Part shown: positions 34,516 to 43,820 of the stretch, piece by piece
Layout: every line of letters starts with the position of its first letter
Position numbering within the stretch: position 1 is the stretch's first letter
DNA from: Aromatoleum anaerobium
GTDB taxonomy: Bacteria > Pseudomonadota > Gammaproteobacteria > Burkholderiales > Rhodocyclaceae
Assembly (NCBI RefSeq): GCF_012910705.2
Contig: NZ_WTVG02000038.1
Location: 310,001 to 374,000, forward strand
Reading direction: 5' to 3'
DNA: 64,000 bases
Program-made: the position numbers and the translations under genes
The notes under the pieces: generated by a model
Seen by the model: only the letters and a program-made list of their open reading frames with translations
Databases searched by the model: none
Told to the model about the DNA's origin: nothing

Positions 34516-34827
34516 TCGCAGCTTGCGGAGAAACCGGGCCGGGAACCCTTTCCGCGGGCCCGGGGCGGGATAGCTGCCCGGCGCATTTCGTTGGCATGGC
34601 GCTTTTCCGCCCGGCGATGCGGGTTCACCCCTATCCTCGTCGCGTTGACGCCCCCCCACCCCGGTGTTAGCTTAGTCCCGCCCGAATTGAATTCCCATAT
34701 ACCTTGAGCATCAAGATTCATCGTCGGCGGACCTTTCGTCCTGCCTGCGATGAGGCGGTTTGGCGTCGGCGCGGGCTCGCCGGCACAGTTCAGCTTCCCA
34801 CCAGTGAGGCAGGATCTGTCAGACGCG
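34516..34827. other. 312-bp gap between acyl-CoA synthetase and livG
   Basis: No gene is seen. The first 80 bp contain GC-rich inverted segments (CCGGGCC with GGCCCGG) that may terminate transcription. The middle holds a candidate sigma-70 promoter at 34645-34673. The last part is a leader of about 150 nt before livG with no recognisable riboswitch. Confidence 0.5.
34645..34673 (+). promoter_or_regulatory. Candidate promoter of the liv operon
   Basis: TTGACG (34645-34650) and TAGCTT (34668-34673) with a 17-bp C-rich spacer. The -10 is a weak match. Position upstream of livG and the A/T-rich shift just after it support the call. Confidence 0.4.
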
Positions 34828-35583
34828 ATGAGCACGGACTTCATTCTTCAAACACGTGACCTGACGAAGGAATTCAAGGGTTTCGTCGCCGTCGACAAGG
34901 TCAATCTCCAGGTGCGGCGCGGCTCGATCCACGCATTGATCGGGCCGAACGGAGCGGGCAAGACGACCGTCTTCAACCTCCTGACGAAGTTCCTCACGCC
35001 GACCCGCGGCACGATCCACTACAACGGGCAGGACATCACGCACGAAAAATCGGCGCAGATCGCGCGGCGCGGGATCGTGCGATCGTTCCAGATCTCGGCG
35101 GTGTTCCCGCACCTGAGTGTGCGCGACAACGTGCGCGTCGCGCTGCAGCGCAAGCTCGGCACGACGTTCCATTTCTGGCGCTCGGAGAAAAGCCTCGACG
35201 TCCTGAACGGGCGCGCAATGGAACTGCTCGAAGCGGTCGACCTGCAGTCGTTTGCCGACGCCACCACTGTCGAACTGCCTTACGGGCGCAAGCGCGCGCT
35301 TGAAATCGCGACCACGCTCGCGCTCGAACCCGAGATGATGCTGCTCGACGAACCGACGCAGGGCATGGGCCACGAGGATGTCGGTCGCGTCGCGGACCTC
35401 ATCAAGCGCGTGTCGGCGAACCGCACCGTGCTGATGGTCGAACACAACCTCAGCGTCGTCTCGCACATCTGCGACACGATCACGGTGCTGCAGCGGGGCG
35501 CAGTGCTCGCCGAAGGACCGTACGAGCAGGTGTCGCGGGACCCGCGCGTGCTCGAAGCCTACATGGGGTCCGAACATGCCTGA
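34828..35583 (+). CDS. livG: Branched-chain-type ABC transporter ATP-binding protein LivG
   Basis: 251 residues. Walker [16 protein letters not shown] lies near residue 38, a long LivG-type insertion follows, the signature segment is ELPYGRKRALEIATTLA, and Walker B is MMLLDEPTQGMG. It powers uptake through LivH/LivM in the inner membrane. ATG 34828 starts MSTDFILQTRDL, where family similarity begins. It overlaps livF by 8 bp. The substrate need not be an amino acid; aromatic or alicyclic acids are common for such systems in this bacterial group. Confidence 0.92.
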   Translation: MSTDFILQTRDLTKEFKGFVAVDKVNLQVRRGSIHALIGPNGAGKTTVFNLLTKFLTPTRGTIHYNGQDITHEKSAQIARRGIVRSFQISAVFPHLSVRDNVRVALQRKLGTTFHFWRSEKSLDVLNGRAMELLEAVDLQSFADATTVELPYGRKRALEIATTLALEPEMMLLDEPTQGMGHEDVGRVADLIKRVSANRTVLMVEHNLSVVSHICDTITVLQRGAVLAEGPYEQVSRDPRVLEAYMGSEHA

Positions 35584-36307
35584 CGCCAGCGCCCGCCACA
35601 ACCCCGACGTCGAGATGCTGCGGGTCAGCGACCTGCATGCGTTCTACGGCGAATCGCACATCCTGCACGGCATCGATTTCAGCGTGAACCGCGGCGAACT
35701 CGTGACGCTGCTCGGGCGCAACGGAGCGGGGCGCACGACGACGCTGAAAGCCATCCTCGGGCTGACCGGCCGGCGCAGCGGCTCGATCATGATCAACGGC
35801 CGTCAGGTTATCGACCTGCCGACCCACCGCATCGCCCACCTCGGCGTCGGCTATTGCCCCGAGGAGCGCGGCATCTACGCGAGCCTGTCCGCCGAGGAGA
35901 ACCTGCTGCTGCCGCCCGCGGTGAACAGCAGCGGCATGTCGCTCGACGAGATCTACGAGATGTTCCCGAACCTGCGCGAGCGCCGTCACAGCCCGGGCAG
36001 CAGGCTCTCGGGCGGCGAACAGCAGATGCTGGCGATGGCGCGCATCCTGCGCACCGGTGCGCGGCTGCTGCTGCTCGACGAGATCACCGAAGGCCTCGCG
36101 CCGGTGATCGTGCAGACGCTCGGCCGCGTCATCACGAGCCTGAAAGAAAAGGGGCTCACGATCATCCTGGTCGAGCAGAATTTCCGCTTCGCCGCGCCGC
36201 TCGCCGACCGGCATTACGTCATCGAACACGGCCGCATCGTCGCGACGGTGACAAAGGATGAACTCGATTCGAAGATGCAGCTGCTACAAAAACTGCTGGG
36301 CGTGTGA
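35576..36307 (+). CDS. livF: Branched-chain-type ABC transporter ATP-binding protein LivF
   Basis: 243 residues. ABC signature LSGGEQQMLAMARIL and Walker B LLLLDEITEGLAP are standard, with the LivF-type Q-loop/insert GYCPEERGIYASL. The Walker A reads GRNGAGRTTT: the invariant Lys is Arg (residue 53, codon CGC at 35732-35734). That Lys normally contacts the ATP phosphates, so hydrolysis at this site may be weak and the LivG site may do most of the work. It overlaps livG by 8 bp. Confidence 0.92.
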   Translation: MPDASARHNPDVEMLRVSDLHAFYGESHILHGIDFSVNRGELVTLLGRNGAGRTTTLKAILGLTGRRSGSIMINGRQVIDLPTHRIAHLGVGYCPEERGIYASLSAEENLLLPPAVNSSGMSLDEIYEMFPNLRERRHSPGSRLSGGEQQMLAMARILRTGARLLLLDEITEGLAPVIVQTLGRVITSLKEKGLTIILVEQNFRFAAPLADRHYVIEHGRIVATVTKDELDSKMQLLQKLLGV

Positions 36308-36335
36308 GCACGGTGGACCAACAAGGAGGAGAACA

Positions 36336-37553
36336 ATGAAACCCAGGATTCTGGCATCAGCGATCGCCGCGGCAGCGCTGGCCGCGCACCCGATGCTCGC
36401 GCAGTCGGCGACGATCAGCGACGGCGTCGTCAAGCTCGGCGTGCTGACCGACATGTCCGGCACGTATTCCGACCTCGCCGGCCCCGGTGCGGTCGAGGCG
36501 ACGCGGATGGCGATCGAGGACTTCATCGCGAACGAGAAACCGGACTTCAAGGTCGAGATGGTCTCCGCCGACCACCAGAACAAGGCCGACATCTCGGCGA
36601 ACAAGGCGCGCGAGTGGATCGACACCGCGCAGGTCGACGCGATCGTCGACCTCGTCACGACCTCGACGGCGCTCGCCGTAATGAAGGTCGCGAACGAGAA
36701 GAACCGCATCTCGCTCGTGACCGGCGCGGGCTCGACGCCGATCACCAACGAGCAGTGCAACGACACCACCGTGCATTGGGCGTACGACACCTATTCGCTG
36801 CCGGTCGGCACCGCGAAGGCGGTCGTGCAGCAAGGCGGCAAGACCTGGTACTTCATCACCGCCGACTACGCGTTCGGCCACTCGCTCGAAAAGAACACCG
36901 CCGACGTCGTGAAGAAGAGCGGCGGCAAGGTGCTCGGCAGCGTGCGTCACCCCTTCCCCGGCAGCGATTTCTCGTCCTTCCTCCTGAGCGCGCAGGCTTC
37001 CGGCGCGCAGGTCATCGGCCTGGCCAACGCCGGCAACGACACGATCAATTCGATCAAGCAGGCGCGCGAGTTCGGCATCACGCCGAAGCAGTCGCTCGCC
37101 GGACTGCTGATGTTCATATCGGACGTGCATAGCCTCGGGCTCGACGCGACCGCCGGGATGTACCTGACGACCGGCTTCTACTGGGACCGCAACGACGAGA
37201 CGCGCGCCTGGTCGAAACGCTACTTCGACAAGATGAAGCGCATGCCGACGATGGTGCAGGCGGGCGACTATTCGGCCGTCTATCACTACCTGAAGGCGGT
37301 CAAGAGCGCGGGCACCGACGAGGCGAAAGCGGTGATGGCGAAGATGCGCGCGACGCCGGTCAATGACTTCTTCGCGAAGAACGGCCAGGTCCGTGCCGAC
37401 GGCCGCATGGTCCATGACATGTACCTGGCGCAGGTGAAGAAGCCGTCGGAGTCGAAGTATCCGTGGGACTATTACCACATCCGCCAGGTCATCCCGGGCG
37501 CCGAGGCGTACATCCCGGCCGCGGAAAGCACCTGCCCGCTGATGAAGAAATAG
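36336..37553 (+). CDS. Liv-type ABC transporter periplasmic substrate-binding protein
   Basis: 405 residues, preceded by a strong AAGGAGGAGAA site. The signal peptide is MKPRILASAIAAAALAAHPMLAQS. The mature part has the periplasmic-binding fold of the LivJ/LivK class (VKLGVLTDMSGTYSDLAGPGAVEATRMAIEDF, then GKTWYFITADYAFGHSLEK). It delivers the substrate to LivH/LivM. The ligand cannot be deduced; the adjacent acyl-CoA synthetase suggests an organic acid. Confidence 0.9.
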   Translation: MKPRILASAIAAAALAAHPMLAQSATISDGVVKLGVLTDMSGTYSDLAGPGAVEATRMAIEDFIANEKPDFKVEMVSADHQNKADISANKAREWIDTAQVDAIVDLVTTSTALAVMKVANEKNRISLVTGAGSTPITNEQCNDTTVHWAYDTYSLPVGTAKAVVQQGGKTWYFITADYAFGHSLEKNTADVVKKSGGKVLGSVRHPFPGSDFSSFLLSAQASGAQVIGLANAGNDTINSIKQAREFGITPKQSLAGLLMFISDVHSLGLDATAGMYLTTGFYWDRNDETRAWSKRYFDKMKRMPTMVQAGDYSAVYHYLKAVKSAGTDEAKAVMAKMRATPVNDFFAKNGQVRADGRMVHDMYLAQVKKPSESKYPWDYYHIRQVIPGAEAYIPAAESTCPLMKK

Positions 37554-37644
37554 CCTTCCGACCCGGCTTCCGGCGTCCAGCCTGCGGCGCGCATCGCGCG
37601 CCCGTCAGGGCCGGACGCGCGGCGCCGCAACCAGGCCGCCCGCT

Positions 37645-38529
37645 ATGGACATTTTCGGCATTCCGATCCAGGCCCTGATGGGGCAACTGCTGATCGGGCT
37701 CATCAACGGCTCGTTCTACGCGATCCTGAGCCTCGGGCTGGCGATCATTTTCGGTCTGCTCAACATCATCAATTTCTCGCACGGCGCGCTGTACATGATG
37801 GGCGCGTTCGTCGCGTGGATCGGCCTGACCTACCTCGGCATCAACTACTGGGTCGCGCTCGTCGCGGTGCCGGTGGTCGTCGGCCTCTTCGGCATGATCA
37901 TCGAGCGCACGATGCTCAAGCATCTGTACCGGCTCGACCACCTGTACGGGCTGCTGCTGACCTTCGGCCTCGCGCTGATCATCGAAGGCCTTTTCCGCTA
38001 CCGCTTCGGCATTTCCGGCGAAAGCTATCCGGTGCCCGAACTGCTGTCCGGCGGCTTCAACCTCGGCTTCATGTTCCTGCCGAAATACCGCGCGTGGGTC
38101 ATCGCGGTGTCGCTCGTCGTGTGCTTCGGCAGCTGGTACATCATCGAGCGCACCAAGCTCGGCTCGTACCTGCGTGCCGGCACCGAGAACCCCCAGCTGC
38201 TGCAGGCCTTCGGCATCAACGTGCCGCTGATGATCACGCTGACCTACGGCTTCGGCGTCGCGCTCGCGGCGTTTGCCGGCGTGCTCGCGGCGCCGGTGTT
38301 CCAGGTGAACCCGGTGATGGGCTCGAACCTGATCATCGTCGTGTTCGCCGTCGTCGTCATCGGCGGCATGGGCTCGATCATGGGCTCGATCGTCACCGGC
38401 CTCGGCCTCGGGCTCATCGAAGGCCTGACGCGCGTGTTTTACCCGGAAGCTTCCGCGGTCGTGATCTTCGTCATCATGGGAATCGTGCTGCTGCTACGTC
38501 CGGCCGGCCTGTTCGGGCGCGAGCGTTAG
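37645..38529 (+). CDS. livH: Liv-type ABC transporter permease LivH
   Basis: 294 residues, about eight TM helices. LINGSFYAILSLGLAIIFGLLNIINFSHGALYMMGAFVAW is the LivH signature, and VVVIGGMGSIMGSIVTGLGLGLIEGL contains the conserved EAA-like coupling region. It forms the membrane channel with LivM. It starts 91 bp after the binding protein gene. Confidence 0.94.
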   Translation: MDIFGIPIQALMGQLLIGLINGSFYAILSLGLAIIFGLLNIINFSHGALYMMGAFVAWIGLTYLGINYWVALVAVPVVVGLFGMIIERTMLKHLYRLDHLYGLLLTFGLALIIEGLFRYRFGISGESYPVPELLSGGFNLGFMFLPKYRAWVIAVSLVVCFGSWYIIERTKLGSYLRAGTENPQLLQAFGINVPLMITLTYGFGVALAAFAGVLAAPVFQVNPVMGSNLIIVVFAVVVIGGMGSIMGSIVTGLGLGLIEGLTRVFYPEASAVVIFVIMGIVLLLRPAGLFGRER

Positions 38530-38592
38530 GCCGCAGGCGCACGGCCCTTTGTCGTCCCCCGTCATTCCATCATCCAGACCAGGATCGGCGCA

Positions 38593-39522
38593 ATGAAAGG
38601 CAAACACATCGGCTGGATCGTCCTGATCGTTCTCGGGCTCGTCGCGCCGTTCCTCGTCTACCCGGTGCTGGTGATGAAGATCCTGTGCTTCGCGCTGTTC
38701 GCCTGCGCGTTCAACCTGCTGCTCGGCTACACCGGGCTGCTGTCGTTCGGCCACGCCGCGTTCCTCGGCTGGGCAGGCTACACCTGCGGTTACGCGATGA
38801 AGGAACTCGGGCTGTCGCCCGAACTCGGCCTGCTCGCCGGGACCGCAACGGCCGCGGTGCTCGGCTTTGTCTTCGGCAGCCTCGCGATCCGCCGCTCCGG
38901 CATCTATTTCGCGATGGTGACGCTCGCGCTCGCGCAGCTGGTGTATTTCCTCGCGCTGCAGTTCCCCTTCACCGGCGGCGAGGACGGCCTGCAGGGCGTG
39001 CCGCGCGGGCGCCTGTTCGGGCTCGTCGATCTCGCGGACACGATGAACATGTATTACTTCGTGCTCGCGGTGTTCCTCGGCGGGTTCTGGGTCATCGACC
39101 GCGCGATCCACTCGCCGTTCGGCCAAGTGCTGAAGGCGATCCGCGAGAACGAGCCGCGCGCGATCTCGCTCGGCTATGACGTCGACCGCTACAAGCTGCT
39201 CGCCTTCGTGCTGTCCGCGGCGCTGTCGGGCCTTGCCGGCGCGACCAAGACGCTGGTGTTCCAGCTCGCCTCGCTGACCGACGTGCATTGGCACATGTCG
39301 GGCGAGATCGTGCTGATGACCCTGCTCGGCGGCATGGGCACCGTGTTCGGCCCGATCGTCGGCGCGACGGTCGTCGTCGGTCTGCAAAACTACGGTGCCG
39401 AACTGGGACAGTGGGTCAGCGTGCTGACCGGCGTGATCTTCGTCATCTGCGTGCTCGCGTTCCGCCGCGGCATCGTCGGCGAGCTGGCGGTGCTGATCAG
39501 GCGCTCGGGGATCCGGATGTAG
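38593..39522 (+). CDS. livM: Liv-type ABC transporter permease LivM
   Basis: 309 residues, about nine TM helices. The signatures are FNLLLGYTGLLSFGHAAFLGWAGYT and VLKAIRENEPRAISLGYDVDRYKLLAFVLSAALSGLAGA, followed by LGGMGTVFGPIVGA. It pairs with LivH and receives energy from LivG/LivF. It is the last gene of the transporter set. Confidence 0.94.
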   Translation: MKGKHIGWIVLIVLGLVAPFLVYPVLVMKILCFALFACAFNLLLGYTGLLSFGHAAFLGWAGYTCGYAMKELGLSPELGLLAGTATAAVLGFVFGSLAIRRSGIYFAMVTLALAQLVYFLALQFPFTGGEDGLQGVPRGRLFGLVDLADTMNMYYFVLAVFLGGFWVIDRAIHSPFGQVLKAIRENEPRAISLGYDVDRYKLLAFVLSAALSGLAGATKTLVFQLASLTDVHWHMSGEIVLMTLLGGMGTVFGPIVGATVVVGLQNYGAELGQWVSVLTGVIFVICVLAFRRGIVGELAVLIRRSGIRM

Positions 39523-39629
39523 CGAGCAGCGCGGCGAACGGTCGCCCGCGCTGGCGGCGGACGAGGTTTTCGCCACGCAGATGTTGTATTGACCGCACCC
39601 GGCGTCCGCTGTCATAGAAGTGCCCGATA

Positions 39630-42600
39630 ATGCGCGCATTACAACAATCGGGCGGAAACGTGTCCGAAACGATCCCGAAGAAAGCGCTCCGGCGCCCGTG
39701 GCTGAAAATCGCTGCGCGCCTGTTTCTCGTCCTCCTGCTCCTCGCGCTGATCGCGTCAGCGGCCTTCCTGGTCTTCGAAGTGCGCAGTTCCTGGTTCCAG
39801 GCGCGCGAAATCTCGCACTACGCCGAGAACCTCCGGTACCACGTCGAAGCCGGGCCCAGCGACTCGGTCCGCTTTCCCGCGCACGGCCCGTTCGACCTTC
39901 GCCTCGGCTACGCGAAGCTGCCCCGGTTCATCGAGCGGCTGCAGGCGCGCGACATGACGATCGTGAGCCAGGCGCGGTTCTCGCCGGAGCTGGTGGATTT
40001 CACCGAACGCGGCTATTTCCCGCCGTATCGCGAGAAAACCCGCGCCGGCCTCGAGATCGAAGGCGCGCACGGCGGATCCGTATACCGTTCGTCATACCCC
40101 GTGCGCAGCTATCCCGCGTTTGAGCAGATACCCGTCCGCGTCGTGCAAAGCCTGCTTTTCATCGAGAACCGCAATCTGCTCGACCCGACACGTCCCTACC
40201 TGAACCCGGCCATAGACTGGGTGCGCTTTGGCCGCGCCGCCATGGCGCAGCTCATGAAAATCATCGATGAAGACCTGAACACTCCGGGCGGCAGCACGCT
40301 TGCGACGCAGATCGAAAAATACCGTCACTCGCCCGACGGCATCACGCATTCACCGCAGGAAAAGCTGCGCCAGATGGTATCGGCGACGGTGCGTGCCTAC
40401 CGTGAAGGGTGCGAAACCCTCCCCGTGCGGCGCGACCTCGTGCTCCACTACCTGAACACCGTGCCGCTGTCCGCCGCGCCGCTGTACGGCGAAGTCCACG
40501 GGCTCGGCGACGGGCTGTGGGTCTGGTTCGGCGCCGACTTCGCGCACACCAACCGGCTTCTCGCCGCGGCCGAGGCCGAAGGCGCGGTCCTCGAGGAACA
40601 AGGGCTCGCGCTGCGCCAGGTGCTCGCGCTGATGATCGCCCACCGCCGCCCGTCACACTACCTCGGGCTCGGCCGCGACGACCTCGCGCGACTCACCGAC
40701 GCCCACCTGCGCATCCTCGCCGAGGCGCGCGTCATCGGCCCCGGGCTGCGCGACGCCGCGCTCGCCGCCCGGCTCGCGTTCCGCGATCCGCACCGCGCCC
40801 GGGCGCGCGCCCCGGTCGAGGCGGACAAGGGCGCGACCCTGATCCGTACGCGCCTTGCCGGGATGCTCGACGTATCACTCTACGACCTCGACCGGATCGA
40901 CCTCAAGGCTTCTGCCACCCTCGACCAGAAGCTCCAGCAAGAAGTCAGCGACTACCTCGAGCTGCTGCGCGACGTCGACTTCGCGCGCCAGACGGGCCTG
41001 ATCGGCGAGCGCCTGCTCACGCCCGGCCAGGTGCCGACGGTGAACTACAGCTTCACGCTGTTCGAGCGCACCCCGGACGGCAACCGCGTGCGAGTGCAGA
41101 CGGACACCACCGACCAGCCGCTCGACATCAACGAGGGCAGCAAGCTCGAACTCGGCTCGACGGCCAAGCTGCGCGTGCTCGCGACCTATCTCGAGCTCGT
41201 TGCCGAACTGCACCAGCGCTACGCCAACCAGCCGGTGCAGGTATTGCGCGAGACGACGGTCGACCGGCACGACACGCTCACGCGCTGGGCGCTCGACTAT
41301 CTGATCGAGGCCGGGAACCGCGACCTGCCGACGATGCTGCAGGCGGCTCTCGAGCGCCGCTATTCGGCCAGCCCCGGCGAATCGTTTTTCACCGGCGGCG
41401 GGCTGCACACCTTCAACAACTTCCGCCGCGAGGACAACGGCCGCACGGTGACGGTTCGCGAGGCGCTGCAGGCATCGATCAACCTGCCCTTCGTGCGCCT
41501 GATGCGCGACATCGTTCGTCACACGATGTACCAGGTGCCCGGCAGCACCGCCAAGCTGCTCGAAGACGACAGCGACCCGCGCCGCGGCGAATATCTGTCG
41601 CGCTTCGCCGACCGCGAGGGCCAGGTATTCCTGCGCCGCTTCTGGCGCAAATACCAGGGCCAGGACGCGGACGAGATCCAGGCGATGCTGCTCGATGGGC
41701 TGCGCCCCACCGCCGACCGCCTCGCCGCGGCGTTCCGCTATCTGAACCCCGACGCGGATGCCAAGCGCTTCGCCGCGTTCATGCGCGGTCGCCTGCCCAA
41801 TTCCGAGCTCGGCGACGCACGCCTCGCAAGCCTTTACAGGCGTTACGCCCCGGGCACCTTCGACCTGCCCGACCAGGGCTACATCGCCCGCGTGCACCCG
41901 CTCGAATTGTGGCTCGCCAGCTACCTGATGGCGCATCCCGAAGCGGGCTTCAGCGACGCCGTCGAAGCGAGCAGCGAAGAACGCCAGGCCGTGTACCGCT
42001 GGCTGTTCCGTACCCGGGCGAAAAGCGCACAGGACCAGCGGATCTACACGATCCTCGAAGTCGAGGCCTTCCTCGAGATCCACCGCCGCTGGGCGCTCCT
42101 CGGCTACCCGTTCAATCACCTCGTGCCGTCGCTGGCGACCGCCCTGGGCAGCGCCGGCGACCGTCCGGCGGCGCTCGCCGAGCTGATGGGGATCATCGTC
42201 AATGACGGCGTTCGCCAGCGCACCGCGCGCGTCGAGCGGCTGCACTTCGCCGCCGGAACTCCGTATGAAACGGTCCTCGTGCTGCGCCCCGCCGAAGGCG
42301 AACGCGTGATGGCGCCGGAGGTCGCGGCGGCGCTGCGCAGCGCGCTGTCGGAAGTCGTCGAAGGCGGCACGGCGCGGCGGCTGGCAGGCGCGTTCGCGCT
42401 GCCGGACGGCACGCTGCTCGCGGTCGGCGGCAAGACCGGCACCGGCGACAACCGCATCGTTACCTCCCGCGGGCGCGGCGGGATCGCGCTGAACCGCACC
42501 GCGACCTTCGTCTTCCATCTCGGCCCGCGGCATTTCGGCACGCTGACCGCCTATGTCATGGGTCCCGACGCTGCGGCGTACCGCTTCACGTCGGGGCTGC

Positions 42601-42710
42601 CAGTGCAGATCCTGAAGTCGATGGCGCCGATCCTGCTGCCGTACCTGCACGGAGCGCGCCCCGTGGAGACGATGCAGAGCGGCGCGCCGCCCACCTCGCC
42701 GGCGCCATGA
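39630..42710 (+). CDS. Divergent class A penicillin-binding protein (GT51 plus transpeptidase)
   Basis: 1,026 residues from ATG 39630, or 1,016 from GTG 39660. One TM helix lies near residues 30-50. The GT51 region has the catalytic Glu in LFIENRN (E179; the usual EDR is ENR) and GGSTLATQIEKYR in place of GGSTITQQ. The transpeptidase has STAK (S510, K513), the SIN triad and KTGTGDN (K935). Class A PBPs polymerise and cross-link cell wall. It is long and divergent, with a large insert between the SIN and KTG motifs (~615-920), so it may be specialised. No operon partner is evident. Confidence 0.82.
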   Translation: MRALQQSGGNVSETIPKKALRRPWLKIAARLFLVLLLLALIASAAFLVFEVRSSWFQAREISHYAENLRYHVEAGPSDSVRFPAHGPFDLRLGYAKLPRFIERLQARDMTIVSQARFSPELVDFTERGYFPPYREKTRAGLEIEGAHGGSVYRSSYPVRSYPAFEQIPVRVVQSLLFIENRNLLDPTRPYLNPAIDWVRFGRAAMAQLMKIIDEDLNTPGGSTLATQIEKYRHSPDGITHSPQEKLRQMVSATVRAYREGCETLPVRRDLVLHYLNTVPLSAAPLYGEVHGLGDGLWVWFGADFAHTNRLLAAAEAEGAVLEEQGLALRQVLALMIAHRRPSHYLGLGRDDLARLTDAHLRILAEARVIGPGLRDAALAARLAFRDPHRARARAPVEADKGATLIRTRLAGMLDVSLYDLDRIDLKASATLDQKLQQEVSDYLELLRDVDFARQTGLIGERLLTPGQVPTVNYSFTLFERTPDGNRVRVQTDTTDQPLDINEGSKLELGSTAKLRVLATYLELVAELHQRYANQPVQVLRETTVDRHDTLTRWALDYLIEAGNRDLPTMLQAALERRYSASPGESFFTGGGLHTFNNFRREDNGRTVTVREALQASINLPFVRLMRDIVRHTMYQVPGSTAKLLEDDSDPRRGEYLSRFADREGQVFLRRFWRKYQGQDADEIQAMLLDGLRPTADRLAAAFRYLNPDADAKRFAAFMRGRLPNSELGDARLASLYRRYAPGTFDLPDQGYIARVHPLELWLASYLMAHPEAGFSDAVEASSEERQAVYRWLFRTRAKSAQDQRIYTILEVEAFLEIHRRWALLGYPFNHLVPSLATALGSAGDRPAALAELMGIIVNDGVRQRTARVERLHFAAGTPYETVLVLRPAEGERVMAPEVAAALRSALSEVVEGGTARRLAGAFALPDGTLLAVGGKTGTGDNRIVTSRGRGGIALNRTATFVFHLGPRHFGTLTAYVMGPDAAAYRFTSGLPVQILKSMAPILLPYLHGARPVETMQSGAPPTSPAP

Positions 42711-42779
42711 ATCGGACGCGTCGCAGCCGCCCCGGATGTTCCAGCCCGGCTCATCCGGGGAACGCCGCGTGAAGGTGTT

Positions 42780-43448
42780 TCAGGCGGCCGGCCCCGGTCG
42801 GGCTCTTCTTGTGCGGAGGCCCGCCGCCAGGCCGGCGAGGCCGATTCCGAGCAGCGCCAGCACACCCGGCTCCGGTACCGCGTTCGGCTCCACTTGCGAG
42901 GGATCCTCCGGCAGGGCGTCCGCGGCGGAAGCCTCGAACAGGAACAGGTGATAGGTCGCCCGGAAGATTCCCCGCGTCACGCTGTCCACCCAACTCGCGC
43001 GATCCTCGGCATCCTCCGCGAGCGCAAGGGCGTTCGCGACGTCGCCGATCGACGGCCCGGTGAGGTCCAGGTCGCCGGGATCCACGTCGACCGGGTCGAG
43101 CCCGAGGTTGAAGATGTGCACTCCGAAACTCGACGGCGCGCTCGTTGCGAGCATCGCCCCGAAATCGACTGCAAAGAATGGCCCCCCGGAGACCGCCGCG
43201 AGCGGATAGGCGTGAGCAGCGCCGCCTCCCGTCCAGCCCATCGCAAAGGTCGTATTCCCGCTCGTGGCGCCGGCCGTGCCCGGGTGGGTCGCCGGTGCGG
43301 TGGGCCCGCTGCGGCTGATCGTGACGGTGGCCAGGCCGGCGTAGCTGCCGAGGCTTTCCAGGTCGGTCAGCACCAGCGCATTGGCCACGGAAGGCACGAT
43401 CGCCGCCAGGGCGATTCCGGAAATCCTGATGTACGTTCGCATTGTCAT
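42780..43448 (-). CDS. PEP-CTERM sorting-domain exported protein
   Basis: 222 residues. ATG 43448 follows AGGAAAATAACA. The signal peptide is YIRISGIALAAIVPSVANA. The mature part is Gly/Ala/Thr-rich with few charges. The C-terminus is VPEPGVLALLGIGLAGLAAGLRTRRARPG: the PEP motif, a TM helix and a basic tail, recognised by exosortase (EpsH/XrtA systems) linked to exopolysaccharide and floc formation. No exosortase gene lies in the window. It is divergent from the FecR-domain gene. Confidence 0.88.
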   Translation of the reverse strand: MTMRTYIRISGIALAAIVPSVANALVLTDLESLGSYAGLATVTISRSGPTAPATHPGTAGATSGNTTFAMGWTGGGAAHAYPLAAVSGGPFFAVDFGAMLATSAPSSFGVHIFNLGLDPVDVDPGDLDLTGPSIGDVANALALAEDAEDRASWVDSVTRGIFRATYHLFLFEASAADALPEDPSQVEPNAVPEPGVLALLGIGLAGLAAGLRTRRARPGPAA

Positions 43449-43820
43449 TGTTATTTTCCTTGCATTTTTCGGATGGAATATATGCAGGCCTCCCTGCCGG
43501 ATTTCCAAAGCACTTTCCGCACCTGAATCTGGTTTGCCTTTCTTGACAAATATTTACAATTCAGCCTCTAAGCGCCGGAAAGAAAAGTGTAAATATTTTC
43601 GACAAATCGTAACCATGGTTTCGCGTATTCGTGAATCACGCCCGGCCGGCGATCCTTCCACTGAATTGCAAACAATTCTGCGCATCGTCATCGCCCGCCC
43701 CGCCCATACGTTGAATCCGGTACGAGGCCCGGCACGTCACGCCCGTCGGCAGTGATCGCGGCCTCGTCGACCGACCTGCCACTCACCCCCTTCCAGGGGT
43801 TTTCCGGGAGACACAACCAG
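43449..43820. other. 372-bp divergent gap between PEP-CTERM and FecR genes
   Basis: A/T-rich compared with all surrounding DNA, most so at 43540-43620. It holds a TTGACA hexamer at 43543 and a perfect 11-bp inverted repeat (43548-43558 and 43588-43598). Closer to 43752-43820 the frame of the FecR gene is open but not coding-like. I see no RNA gene. Confidence 0.55.
43548..43598. promoter_or_regulatory. Long-spaced perfect dyad in the divergent promoter region
   Basis: AAATATTTACA (43548-43558) and TGTAAATATTT (43588-43598) are exact reverse complements separated by 29 nt. TTGACA overlaps the left arm and TCGACAA flanks the right arm, extending the partial symmetry. The shape suits two binding sites for a dimeric or looping regulator, or a cruciform. 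Confidence 0.5.
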
